The notes beneath the pieces are model-generated. The model was not told where the DNA came from and did no database searches. It saw only the letters and a program-made list of their open reading frames with translations. 56,326 nt of DNA from a virus, in IMG/VR virus record IMGVR_UViG_3300018424_000027, positions 1-56,326 of that record. The stretch is one strand, 5' to 3'. Made by a program: the position numbers and the translations under genes. Below, piece after piece: positions 47,057 to 54,696 of this stretch (positions are counted from its first letter, which is position 1; each line of letters starts with the position of its first letter).

Positions 47057-47840
47057 TGTAGACGAAAGGGGAGAGATTGAAGGAAGACAGAGAAGTCAAG
47101 TCTATCGTGAGGTAGCAGATTTATCTCGACGTTCCTTTCTAGAGTATGCCGATATCATTGATGCAGAGTACTTCTACTCAGATGAGCAAGTGTACACTGC
47201 AGGACATGACCATGCAAACGCTCTTTTGTTTGAGTGTTTGAGGGTTATCTATGATCCTATGTTTGACCAGTATGACAAGGTGTTATTTGCCGATACCGAC
47301 ATTGTAGTAAACACCGAAGAGAACATCTTTGATCTGTGTGAAGACGGAGATGTCTTTGGTGTACTTGAGAGTGATATCGTCACATCGAATGGTGGTGGGT
47401 ATAACTCTTGGGACTACAAGGAAAAGACATACCAAGACTTTGTTGCAAAGTTCTCTATGCACGACATTCCTATTGTCCCATCACTACCACCTAGTAGACC
47501 ATCTAAGTTAACTGTCCTGAATACAGGTATTGTCGTATGGACACGTGAGGCACGTCTACGTGCACGTGAGGTATTCATGGATTGGACAGAATGGTTCTAC
47601 GCAAAACCAGAGTTCCATATGTCGGTAATGAATGACCAACCGTACATCTCTGGACAGTTGGTCAAACATGACTTCGATTTAAACACCGAAGCACTGGATC
47701 AGACATGGAACGACTCTCCCCATTATGCCACTGAAGATGAGTTCTTTGAGAAGGCAAAGATGTGTCACTACACTGGTGGTGGTTGGAAAATCGATATGTT
47801 ACGCCATGCCGAAGAAGGTAGGTTTAAGATACTTGCTTAG
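47016..47840 (+). CDS. GT-A fold glycosyltransferase-like protein
   Basis: A 274-residue protein: HANALLFECLRVIYDPMFDQYDKVLFADTDIVV, with DTD at 93-95, then TVLNTGIVVWTREA, MNDQPYISGQ and YTGGGWK. This is the GT8-like order of a metal-dependent nucleotide-sugar transferase. ATG 47016 is chosen with AAGGA upstream. The end overlaps the convergent minus-strand gene by 17 bases. The acceptor is unknown. Confidence 0.78.
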   Translation: MRNAIFQYMVLNPNVDERGEIEGRQRSQVYREVADLSRRSFLEYADIIDAEYFYSDEQVYTAGHDHANALLFECLRVIYDPMFDQYDKVLFADTDIVVNTEENIFDLCEDGDVFGVLESDIVTSNGGGYNSWDYKEKTYQDFVAKFSMHDIPIVPSLPPSRPSKLTVLNTGIVVWTREARLRAREVFMDWTEWFYAKPEFHMSVMNDQPYISGQLVKHDFDLNTEALDQTWNDSPHYATEDEFFEKAKMCHYTGGGWKIDMLRHAEEGRFKILA

Positions 47841-48072
47841 TCACCTGTTTTATCCTACACACCATTCTCTCACCATCAATAACGAGAACCACCTTTCCGT
47901 TCACACGAAGTTTTCCAAGAGGACGCATTGACATCTTGGTGTCTTTTGTGATAGAATGGAAACAGTTAGTTACGATTTTTAATCGTTTATCGTCCGAGGT
48001 CTTTGCTTTGATCTCGACTGCATGGGAGGGTACTGCTATAAGTAATGCCAGTATGGCTACTATTTTTTTCAT
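47824..48072 (-). CDS. Exported small protein, the only supported minus-strand gene
   Basis: An 82-residue protein. The signal peptide KKIVAILALLIAVPSHA (cleavage before VEIK) is followed by a compact mature part with two Cys (TNCFHS, MVCRIK) and strands RLKIVTN, GKVVLVIDGERMV. AAGGAGAG is eight bases before the ATG on the minus strand. A minus-strand TATAAT (48153-48148) and a TGTGACAC direct repeat (48125-48143) lie upstream. It converges on the glycosyltransferase. Possible superinfection-exclusion or inhibitor protein; family unknown. Confidence 0.75.
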   Translation of the reverse strand: MKKIVAILALLIAVPSHAVEIKAKTSDDKRLKIVTNCFHSITKDTKMSMRPLGKLRVNGKVVLVIDGERMVCRIKQVTKQVS

Positions 48073-48124
48073 GGGATCTCTCCTTGGCGTTTCACAACGC
48101 TACTATCGTCATCTCGACGGGGAA

Positions 48125-48143
48125 TGTGACACTTTTGTGACAC
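48125..48143. repeat. TGTGACAC direct repeat, operator candidate
   Basis: TGTGACAC at 48125-48132 and again at 48136-48143, one helical turn apart, lies between the divergent minus-strand exported gene and the plus-strand early promoter at 48186. It sits just downstream of the minus-strand -10, where a repressor could bind. Confidence 0.55.
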
Positions 48144-48185
48144 ATAATTATATATAAAAAATGTATACTTTTTTTCAAAAAACCC

Positions 48186-48226
48186 TTGACACTTGTTTCA
48201 AAAACATGTATAATTAACATGTAATT
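48186..48226 (+). promoter_or_regulatory. Early-type promoter with partial start-site palindrome
   Basis: TTGACA (48186-48191), a 17-base spacer and consensus TATAAT (48209-48214). AATTAACATGTAATT (48212-48226) keeps the GTAATT arm and has a central CATG. Upstream CTTTTTTTCAAAAAACCC matches the region before 40335. The leader TGTAATTGAGAAAAGTGAGG is shared with 40335. Confidence 0.85.
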
Positions 48227-48245
48227 GAGAAAAGTGAGGTTAATT

Positions 48246-48632
48246 ATGAAAAATTTGATATTAGAAGATTATAGATGTCCCGACTATGAGTCAGGTCTCT
48301 ACAAGGGTATTCCAATGGAATACAGAAACCACCCTAAAGTCCAAGAACTAATGAGGACTAGATTGTTCACTGTCAGGTACAGAGGAAACAGTAAGGTTGG
48401 TTACGACAGACCTAAAGACTTTGTTCACAAGGATAAGGCAGATACCTTTGCCATCTACCCGTATTCAAACTATGAAGAGTTTGAGACTAGTAACGATGTT
48501 ACTGGAATAACCCCTCCTGCAAAATACCCGATTGGTCAGTACCATGAATGGGTTGCTTACAGAGAGGAACACACCAAAGCAATCATAGAGATTGCAGAGA
48601 AACTTGATGCAGGATTGACGTTATGTGCTTAG
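48246..48632 (+). CDS. Hypothetical early protein
   Basis: A 128-residue protein behind the promoter at 48186, ATG 48246 with GTGAGG upstream. It has MKNLILEDYRCPDYESGLYKG, VQELMRTRLFTVRYRG and a helical C terminus. No characterised family is recognised. It overlaps the next gene by 10 bases. Confidence 0.78.
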   Translation: MKNLILEDYRCPDYESGLYKGIPMEYRNHPKVQELMRTRLFTVRYRGNSKVGYDRPKDFVHKDKADTFAIYPYSNYEEFETSNDVTGITPPAKYPIGQYHEWVAYREEHTKAIIEIAEKLDAGLTLCA

Positions 48633-48835
48633 ATCAGTATTTTGAAATAATCGAAGAAGAGTCAAAGACTCATTCACTGGAAGGTAACGGTACGAAGAAC
48701 TATGCGTACTGTTATGGAATTTTGAAGACCCATCTAGAGTGGGCACTTGCAGGGGATGCACAGAAAGAGATTGTTCTGAAGAACATCTCTGACACCATTG
48801 CAGGTCATACTAAACAAATGGAGTTACCTATATGA
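48623..48835 (+). CDS. Hypothetical early protein
   Basis: A 70-residue helical protein: MCLDQYFEIIEEESKTHSLEGNG, YCYGILKTHLEWALAGDAQKE. It overlaps both neighbours. No family is recognised. Confidence 0.72.
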   Translation: MCLDQYFEIIEEESKTHSLEGNGTKNYAYCYGILKTHLEWALAGDAQKEIVLKNISDTIAGHTKQMELPI

Positions 48836-49407
48836 TGAAAGAAAAAGTAATACTTACGGACTGCGATGGTGTAGTCCTAGACTGGCAACACTCTTGGAGA
48901 GGGTGGATGCACAGACAAGGTTACAAGATCGTGGACGATAGTGTCTATGATGTTGCGGATCAATATGGGTTGGAAAGACCCTACGCAAAAAGACTTGTAA
49001 GGTTGTTCAACGAGAGTGCATGGATCAGAAAGATACCACCTCTCAGAGACTCAATGAAGTATATTAAGAAACTTCATGAAGAACATGGTTACGTGTTTCA
49101 CGCAATCACCAGTCTTAGTAATGACCAGTATGCACAATATCTAAGATGTAAGAACCTTGGAGAGTTATTCGGTAAGACTGCGTTCGAGAGATATGTGTAC
49201 CTAGATACTGGTGCAGACAAGGATGAGATCCTCAAAGAGTACGAAGGTACGGGTTGTTACTGGATCGAAGATAAAATTGAGAACGCAACAGTTGGTAAGA
49301 ACTTGGGTCTCAATTCACACTTGATTGCACACGACTTCAATACAGGAGATCACGGTATCCCTAGAGTCAAGAACTGGAAAGAACTCTACGAGATAATTAC
49401 TGGATAA
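48832..49407 (+). CDS. HAD-family phosphatase (5'(3')-deoxyribonucleotidase-like)
   Basis: A 191-residue protein. VILTDCDGVVLDW carries the DxDG nucleophile motif of the HAD superfamily. ITSLSNDQYAQYLRCKNLGEL is the motif II region, and YWIEDKIENA has the acidic motif IV (IEDK). The size and order resemble 5'-nucleotidases/NagD-like phosphatases. It could dephosphorylate a nucleotide or sugar phosphate. ATG 48832 or 48835. A late-promoter-like element overlaps its stop. Confidence 0.78.
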   Translation: MMKEKVILTDCDGVVLDWQHSWRGWMHRQGYKIVDDSVYDVADQYGLERPYAKRLVRLFNESAWIRKIPPLRDSMKYIKKLHEEHGYVFHAITSLSNDQYAQYLRCKNLGELFGKTAFERYVYLDTGADKDEILKEYEGTGCYWIEDKIENATVGKNLGLNSHLIAHDFNTGDHGIPRVKNWKELYEIITG

Positions 49408-49410
49408 ATA
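49403..49410 (+). promoter_or_regulatory. T4-type late promoter variant
   Basis: GATAAATA overlaps the HAD gene stop and is 25 bases before ATG 49436. It suggests late expression of the carbamoyltransferase and the genes after it. Confidence 0.55.
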
Positions 49411-49435
49411 ACTTCACTAACTAAGTGGAGTTTTT

Positions 49436-50923
49436 ATGAGGTACGTTGGGTTTAGTGAATACTATCACGATGCAGCTTTATCTATTGTCAATTCGGACGG
49501 TACGATAGAGTTTGCCTCTCATGCAGAGAGATTTACTAAGAAGAAAAATGATCCGTTGATTCCAGAAGATCTCTGGGATTATACTACTAATGATGATCAC
49601 TTCTCATTCTACGAAAACGTAGAGTGGAAGAAGACCTATAGAAAGGATCAAACTAAGAATACCCTACACACAGGCAATTCTATTGCCGCACACGAACAGA
49701 TCCCTGTCTATGATAGTATCTATTATGATGCCAGTTATGAACATCATAAGAGTCATTGTGCATCCGCATTCTTTACCCGTCCATGGAAAGACCGTGATAC
49801 CACTGTCATGGTGTCTATTGATGGTGTAGGTGAGTTTCAGACTGCAACCATCTATGACCACAACTTCAATCTAATCAAAGAATGGCACTACCCTAAATCA
49901 GTAGGGTTGGTGTACACTACCGCAACACGTCTATTAGGTTTACGTCCACTTGAAGATGAATATGTTGTTATGGGACTATCCTCTTATGGAGAACCGCCTG
50001 AAGAGATATGGGGTAAATTAGTCAACTGGTGGGAACACACAGGTGACATTAATCCTCGTATTGAAAAGAAGCAGAAGATTGACTTTCCCGATAAAGGTAA
50101 TCCGGAGTATGAGAACCTTCGTTCCATGTTAAAAGTCTTCGTTACGAAATACAGTAAAGAAGACTTTGCGGCAGGGGTACAAAAGTTCGCAGAATATGCA
50201 ATTATGCAGATCATGAAAACTGCATCACTGCACGGTAAGAAACTGGTCTACTCTGGTGGATGTGCACAAAATGTTGTTATCAATTCAAGACTCTTCGAAT
50301 TGTTCGAAGACGTTCACATTGCAATCTCACCTACAGACGCAGGATCTTCTCTGGGTGCTGCCGCACTGTCTTGGTCGGAGTATACTCCTCAAGATCAATT
50401 GATCTGGACACCTTATCTTGGTTACAACATAGAAAGAGAAGTAAACCCACGTCATGTAGTAGATCATCTCTTAGAACACAAAGTATGCGGTCTGGCGAAC
50501 GGTAGGGCAGAGTTCGGGCCACGTGCACTGGGTAATAGATCTCTGATCGCAGATGTACGTTATGATGTACAGGACACTGTGAATGAGATCAAACGCAGAC
50601 AAAAATATCGTCCCTTTGCACCTGCAGTTCTAGAAGAATATGCGTATAAATACTTCGAGGGGCCAATGAACGAGTACATGCAGTACACGTCAAAGGCACT
50701 TCATGACTATGATTCGGTTACTCACGTAGATGGAACTGCACGAGTACAAATAGTCCGTCAGGACTGTGAATCGGTCTTTAGGAAGGTAATTGAGGAATAC
50801 TACGAACGTACAGGGGTTCCGATGTTACTAAATACCAGTTTGAACATTCGTGGAAGACCTATGGTCAACGACGAACATGATGCTGAATTGTTTGAAAATA
50901 AATACGGTGTTAAAGTATTTTGA
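49436..50923 (+). CDS. Carbamoyltransferase (NodU/CmcH family)
   Basis: A 495-residue protein with the ASKHA-type N-terminal domain (VGFSEYYHDAALSIVNSDG, HAERFTKKKND, HHKSHCASAF, VSIDGVGE) and the family C terminus (LVYSGGCAQNVVINSRL, SPTDAGSSLGAAALSW, GRAEFGPRALGNRSLIAD, YRPFAPAVLEE, LNTSLNIRGRPMV). It transfers a carbamoyl group from carbamoyl phosphate onto a hydroxyl, usually of a sugar. It is somewhat short (about 570 is common). Together with glycosyltransferases and oxygenases it suggests a decorated glycan. Confidence 0.9.
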   Translation: MRYVGFSEYYHDAALSIVNSDGTIEFASHAERFTKKKNDPLIPEDLWDYTTNDDHFSFYENVEWKKTYRKDQTKNTLHTGNSIAAHEQIPVYDSIYYDASYEHHKSHCASAFFTRPWKDRDTTVMVSIDGVGEFQTATIYDHNFNLIKEWHYPKSVGLVYTTATRLLGLRPLEDEYVVMGLSSYGEPPEEIWGKLVNWWEHTGDINPRIEKKQKIDFPDKGNPEYENLRSMLKVFVTKYSKEDFAAGVQKFAEYAIMQIMKTASLHGKKLVYSGGCAQNVVINSRLFELFEDVHIAISPTDAGSSLGAAALSWSEYTPQDQLIWTPYLGYNIEREVNPRHVVDHLLEHKVCGLANGRAEFGPRALGNRSLIADVRYDVQDTVNEIKRRQKYRPFAPAVLEEYAYKYFEGPMNEYMQYTSKALHDYDSVTHVDGTARVQIVRQDCESVFRKVIEEYYERTGVPMLLNTSLNIRGRPMVNDEHDAELFENKYGVKVF

Positions 50924-51441
50924 ATCAGTTTATTAAACGTTATACATTTCCACCAAGAGAGTTCTTTGCATTCAAGGAACATCTGATAGAGGAAATGATG
51001 AAGGTGAAGTCAGAGCATGATTGTTCATTTGCGAACATGCAATTCTCTGATTACAAACTTCCATGGAAGGAAGGTATTAATTATAGACCACCGTATTGGG
51101 ATGAGGCTATTAAATTAATACAACCTGCCCTTACGAACTATGCTAACCAATGGCAATGTTCTAGGATTAAGGTTGAAAGTATGTGGTTTGCCGAGTACAA
51201 CGAGGGGAACAACTTTGAGTGGCATACACATGAGGGAACGAATTTGTCTGCAGTGTTGCATGTTCATGGGTTACCAGAGAACTCAACACAGTTGATGGGG
51301 TTTGCAGACATGGTTTTGCACATAGGTGACTTGGTGGTTTTTCCATCAATGTTACCACACAGAGGGCCAAACTGCCAAGGACACAAAATTGTTATAGGAT
51401 TCAATTTGAATATGTCAGGCAGTCTTTTACATAATGAATAG
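50920..51441 (+). CDS. 2OG-Fe(II) oxygenase (TIGR02466-like)
   Basis: A 173-residue protein: MWFAEYNEGNNFEWHTHEGTN (H102, H104), LVVFPSMLPHRGPN (H147) and HKIVIGFNLN, where the usual Arg of the 2OG-binding strand is Lys (K156). It is a close paralogue of the N-terminal domain of 43601-44716. A TTG start overlaps the carbamoyltransferase stop (TTGA). Probably hydroxylates the same kind of substrate. Confidence 0.8.
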   Translation: MNQFIKRYTFPPREFFAFKEHLIEEMMKVKSEHDCSFANMQFSDYKLPWKEGINYRPPYWDEAIKLIQPALTNYANQWQCSRIKVESMWFAEYNEGNNFEWHTHEGTNLSAVLHVHGLPENSTQLMGFADMVLHIGDLVVFPSMLPHRGPNCQGHKIVIGFNLNMSGSLLHNE

Positions 51442-51470
51442 TATAATCAAAACTACAAAGGATATTCAAT

Positions 51471-51800
51471 ATGTCAGAAGAAGAGATCAAGGCAGCGGGA
51501 CACCACCCTGCTGACACAAACGGAGACGGTAAAGTCTCTAAAGAAGAAGAGGCGATGTACTTGGAGTTTAAACGTAAAGAACTCGAAGACGCAGATGCAA
51601 TGCGTGACGCACAGCGTTCCATGGCATGGTTCTCGCTGTGGGGTATGTTATTGTATCCCGTACTCGTGGTGGGTGCAAATTTAACAGGTCTAGAGAAAGC
51701 GGCAGACATACTGGGTGACATGGCAGGAGTTTACTTCATTGCAGTTGCAGGTATCGTAGCAGCGTTCTTTGGTGCTCAAGCATGGTCAGGTAAAAAGTAG
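51471..51800 (+). CDS. EF-hand membrane protein
   Basis: A 109-residue protein. DTNGDGKVSKEEE (15-27) is a full Ca-binding EF-hand loop. Two membrane segments follow (SLWGMLLYPVLVVGANL; VYFIAVAGIVAAFFGAQAW). AAGGA-type purines lie upstream. Similar EF-hand/two-helix proteins occur in marine T4-like phages and have been proposed as holins, but this is not shown. Calcium control of a membrane protein would be unusual. Confidence 0.78.
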   Translation: MSEEEIKAAGHHPADTNGDGKVSKEEEAMYLEFKRKELEDADAMRDAQRSMAWFSLWGMLLYPVLVVGANLTGLEKAADILGDMAGVYFIAVAGIVAAFFGAQAWSGKK

Positions 51801-51810
51801 GTAAATAATC

Positions 51811-52281
51811 ATGGTAGAGATCGGAGCGGCATTGTCGCTTGCCGGATCTGCATTTAACATGATTAAAAAGGCGGTAGAGTCAGGTCGAGAAGCAGAAGAC
51901 CTATATAACTATTTCGCCCGATTCTTTGACGCAAAAGAGCAGATATCTGAGGAAGCGATAAAAGGTGGAACACACTCAAGAGTAAAGAAGTTGTTTGCCG
52001 GTAACAGTGTCGAAGCAGAAGCACTACAAGTGACTGCTGCTCGACGTAAAATTGTACAAATGGAACAGGAACTCAAGGAGTTCTTAATCTATTCCGGACA
52101 ATCAGACTTCTACGATGAGATGATGAAAGAGAGACGTGTGATACGTCAACGGAGGATCCAAGCGGCAAAAGAAGCTGCGGATCGTAAAGCGGCATTTGAA
52201 GATGGTATTGCAATACTGGCGGCGTTGATAGTTTCTGCGTTTATTATCGGAGGAACCGTAGTGTTGATAACCAGTGTATAA
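51811..52281 (+). CDS. Helical protein with C-terminal membrane segment
   Basis: A 156-residue protein. An amphipathic N terminus (EIGAALSLAGSAFNMIKKAV) is followed by a long charged helical region and IAILAALIVSAFIIGGTVVLI near the C terminus as a membrane anchor. It follows the EF-hand protein by 10 bases. Seen in marine T4-like phages to my recollection; function unknown. Confidence 0.75.
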   Translation: MVEIGAALSLAGSAFNMIKKAVESGREAEDLYNYFARFFDAKEQISEEAIKGGTHSRVKKLFAGNSVEAEALQVTAARRKIVQMEQELKEFLIYSGQSDFYDEMMKERRVIRQRRIQAAKEAADRKAAFEDGIAILAALIVSAFIIGGTVVLITSV

Positions 52282-52289
52282 GGTGATGA

Positions 52290-53153
52290 ATGGAATATGT
52301 AACTTGGAGAGGTACGCCTGGTGTAGGTGACTTCATGTGGGCACTTAACTGTGTCCATAACTATTGTTATGAATACAAGAAGAAAGTAGTACTGGAGTTT
52401 CACTGGGAACACGACGAGCATCACCTACACCACTTCGAAGATCCGGAAACAATCATAGAACGATTGGAGTACATGCACAATTTCTATCATAGAAAAGATG
52501 ATGTTCAAGTGAAGCATGTATATGGACAAACTACACGATACAGTGATTGGAAATTTGAAGATGACTTCGTAAGAGAGGAGGATGGAACCTTACGTATAGC
52601 AGCAATCAATCGTGGTCATAAAAACAGATATTTTTTTCAGTCAGGGGTATACGACGATAGAGAGGGTGGTAACGCACCATTCCCCGACTGGATCTTTCGA
52701 GATGTCCCTAGAGTAATAGACAAAAGAAAGGTAGTAGTCTGGAGACCTACCTTCAATGCAGAACAACCAAGAACTTGGAAAAGGGTCTTGACACATGAGC
52801 AATGGGATGATATAATAAGCTTAATGCGTCAGGCAGGATTATATACCGTTGAACTGACATATAGAACACCTATATCAGAAGCGTTCTATCACATATCAAC
52901 GTGTAGACAAGTAGTGTGTTATGATGGTATGTGGCATTACATTGCCCGTAACTTTCAAACACCGATGGTAATTTTGAGTACAGAAGGTATTACTAATTAC
53001 CATACACCACACTGCGTTAAGACTGACGCAGATGAGGATAACCCACGTAATATATATTACTGGATGAACAACCTATCTGAGATGTTAGGTTCAAGTAAAA
53101 AACGAGCAATAGAATATGAGCAAAGGTGTAGACAATTCTATCAAGATAGATAG
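52290..53153 (+). CDS. GT-B/heptosyltransferase-like glycosyltransferase
   Basis: A 287-residue protein: WRGTPGVGDFMWALNCVHNY at the start (as GT9: GDF/GDv...n), KVVVWRPTFNAEQPRTWKRVL and CYDGMWHYIARNFQTPMVIL in the C-terminal nucleotide-binding half. The layout matches family 9-type GT-B enzymes. AAGGTG upstream of ATG 52290. It overlaps the radical SAM gene by 38 bases, so the two are coupled. The acceptor is unknown. Confidence 0.72.
   Translation: MEYVTWRGTPGVGDFMWALNCVHNYCYEYKKKVVLEFHWEHDEHHLHHFEDPETIIERLEYMHNFYHRKDDVQVKHVYGQTTRYSDWKFEDDFVREEDGTLRIAAINRGHKNRYFFQSGVYDDREGGNAPFPDWIFRDVPRVIDKRKVVVWRPTFNAEQPRTWKRVLTHEQWDDIISLMRQAGLYTVELTYRTPISEAFYHISTCRQVVCYDGMWHYIARNFQTPMVILSTEGITNYHTPHCVKTDADEDNPRNIYYWMNNLSEMLGSSKKRAIEYEQRCRQFYQDR
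52788..52816 (+). promoter_or_regulatory. Candidate internal sigma70 promoter
   Basis: TTGACA (52788-52793) and TATAAT (52811-52816), both perfect and 17 bases apart, lie inside the glycosyltransferase gene, about 300 bases before the radical SAM gene. It may add transcription of the downstream genes or be chance. Confidence 0.4.
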
Positions 53154-54117
53154 AGCAGTTATCGAAATACAAGGGGGATGTAATTTCGATTGTACAATGT
53201 GTCCACAGGACAAACGAACTGGAGGAAGACACAAGAACTTTATAGGTAAGATGAACCTATTGGACTTCGAGGATAACGTTGCAGACTGTGCACAACACGG
53301 ACTGCGAGTAGTTAACCTAGATGGTTCTGGTGAGGCAACGATCAATCGTAACCTACCCGAATACATCAAGATCGTAAAGAAGTACAATGCACAGGCGGTC
53401 ATCTTCTCGAACGGATTCAAGATGCAGGGTCAGTTCATGAGAGATTGTGTTGATGCAGGACTAGACTTTTTTAGATTCTCTTTCATTGGCCCCACCCCAG
53501 AACTCTATGACAAATGGATGCACAACACAAGAGGTAGTAACTATCATTTGATCAAGAAGAACATCGAAGAGATGGTTGCGTATGTCAAGGAGTCTGGATC
53601 TGATTGTGTTGTAGAGACGTATCATCTCATAACTGATAACGATAATATAGAAGAAGAATTAGAACAATACAAAGCGTTGGTCGAGGAACTAGGTGTTAAG
53701 ACTGAGATATGGAAAATGCATAACTGGTCTGGTGCATGGGATATCGGCAAGAACGCCAGAAAGGGAGAGGTAAAAACTTGTGGAAGACCTTTTAGTCCAG
53801 ACGTTGTTATACGTGCTGGCGGAATGGACGGTCACCGTGGTGCTGTTCATCCTTGTTGTCAAGTCTTGGGGCGTGATGAAGAAGCTGTACTTGGTCATAC
53901 GTCAGTCAATACCATAGAAGAAATCATTCGTGGCCCTGAATACTCTGCACTAAGAGAGGGACACAGAACTAAGAATTATCCAGACTATTGTAAAAGTTGT
54001 GACTTTTTGCTTGACGATCCCGAAGTTTTAGTGTATACTAATCATAATAGAGATCTCCATAAGATGATCGGCACTGCGTTCGATCTCAATGATTATAGAG
54101 ATATTAATGCACTTTAA
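53116..54117 (+). CDS. Radical SAM/SPASM-like protein
   Basis: A 333-residue protein. The cluster motif is EIQGGCNFDCTMCPQDK (C22, C26, C29), with LDGSGEATIN and FSFIGPTPELYDKWM. The C-terminal Cys set is HPCCQVLG and YPDYCKSCDFLL, resembling SPASM/twitch auxiliary-cluster regions. SPASM proteins often modify peptides or sugars. It overlaps the GT-B-like gene and is followed by the bS21 gene. The substrate is unknown. Confidence 0.85.
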   Translation: MSKGVDNSIKIDRAVIEIQGGCNFDCTMCPQDKRTGGRHKNFIGKMNLLDFEDNVADCAQHGLRVVNLDGSGEATINRNLPEYIKIVKKYNAQAVIFSNGFKMQGQFMRDCVDAGLDFFRFSFIGPTPELYDKWMHNTRGSNYHLIKKNIEEMVAYVKESGSDCVVETYHLITDNDNIEEELEQYKALVEELGVKTEIWKMHNWSGAWDIGKNARKGEVKTCGRPFSPDVVIRAGGMDGHRGAVHPCCQVLGRDEEAVLGHTSVNTIEEIIRGPEYSALREGHRTKNYPDYCKSCDFLLDDPEVLVYTNHNRDLHKMIGTAFDLNDYRDINAL

Positions 54118-54128
54118 CTAGGAGGAAC

Positions 54129-54374
54129 ATGCCAAGAGTAGAACCAAAAAGAGTTGGATATAAAGGGAAGTACGAGGAATCGTTTGACAAGATGTTAAGA
54201 AGATGGTCTCGTGCAGTAAATAGAGCGGGAATCGTGACAGAGTGTAGGAAGAGACAGTTCCATGTCAAACCGAACGAAATCAGGAATTCAGAAAACTCTA
54301 AATTAAAGAGGAAGAAGAAACTATCCAAGTTCAAACTACTGAACGAGGGTAGAAGTAAATATAGTAGGAGATAA
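54129..54374 (+). CDS. rpsU: Phage-encoded ribosomal protein bS21
   Basis: An 81-residue protein aligning with bS21: YEESFDKMLRRWSRAVNRAGI, VTECRKRQFHVKPNEIRNSEN, then LKRKKKLSKFK. bS21 sits on the 30S platform near the anti-Shine-Dalgarno and helps start translation. A phage copy could replace the host protein and bias initiation to phage mRNAs. It has the strongest ribosome site in the window (AGGAGG, three bases from ATG). Phage bS21 is known in marine and huge phages. Confidence 0.92.
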   Translation: MPRVEPKRVGYKGKYEESFDKMLRRWSRAVNRAGIVTECRKRQFHVKPNEIRNSENSKLKRKKKLSKFKLLNEGRSKYSRR

Positions 54375-54375
54375 C

Positions 54376-54462
54376 ATGGAAACTGTTTTAGCTGGTATTT
54401 TAGTGGTATCTGTATGTGCATCAATTACAATGATGTATGTTGCATTAACTTCAAAGGACTGA
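54376..54462 (+). CDS. Membrane microprotein
   Basis: A 28-residue protein, ETVLAGILVVSVCASITMMYVAL then TSKD, a single membrane helix. A good AGGAG site is eight bases upstream, one base after the bS21 stop region. Real by spacing and signal, though very short. Confidence 0.6.
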   Translation: METVLAGILVVSVCASITMMYVALTSKD

Positions 54463-54465
54463 ATC

Positions 54466-54696
54466 ATGGGTTGGTTACGCAAGTTATGGTTGGACTGGTT
54501 CACTGAAGAGTTTGTGGTAACCGTTTGGTACAAGGGTGGAACGCAGTTTGATCCTAAGACAACCAAGCGTGTCTATCATCTGAAGAAGATCACCACGAAG
54601 AAACCCACTCACTTAGTTGGAGTGAAGACGGACGGTAATAGTTTTGAAATCAAGACTGTTTCCCCATTTGACTATCAGATAGAAAAGATTCACTAA
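54466..54696 (+). CDS. Hypothetical protein
   Basis: A 76-residue basic, aromatic-rich protein: MGWLRKLWLDWFTEEFVVTV, then strands (RVYHLKKITTKKPTHLVGVK). It begins 4 bases after the microprotein and overlaps the next gene as TAATG. No characterised family. Confidence 0.72.
   Translation: MGWLRKLWLDWFTEEFVVTVWYKGGTQFDPKTTKRVYHLKKITTKKPTHLVGVKTDGNSFEIKTVSPFDYQIEKIH

Noticed and set aside
47928-47957. TTGACATCTTGG...TAGAAT on the plus strand inside the minus-strand gene
   Set aside because: It resembles the early promoter family at the -35 and first spacer bases, but the -10 is poor and 18 bases away. It would read antisense to a supported gene. A decayed copy is possible, but evidence is weak.
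50645-50652. TATAAATA inside the carbamoyltransferase gene
   Set aside because: Mid-gene and about 270 bases from the next start; likely chance.
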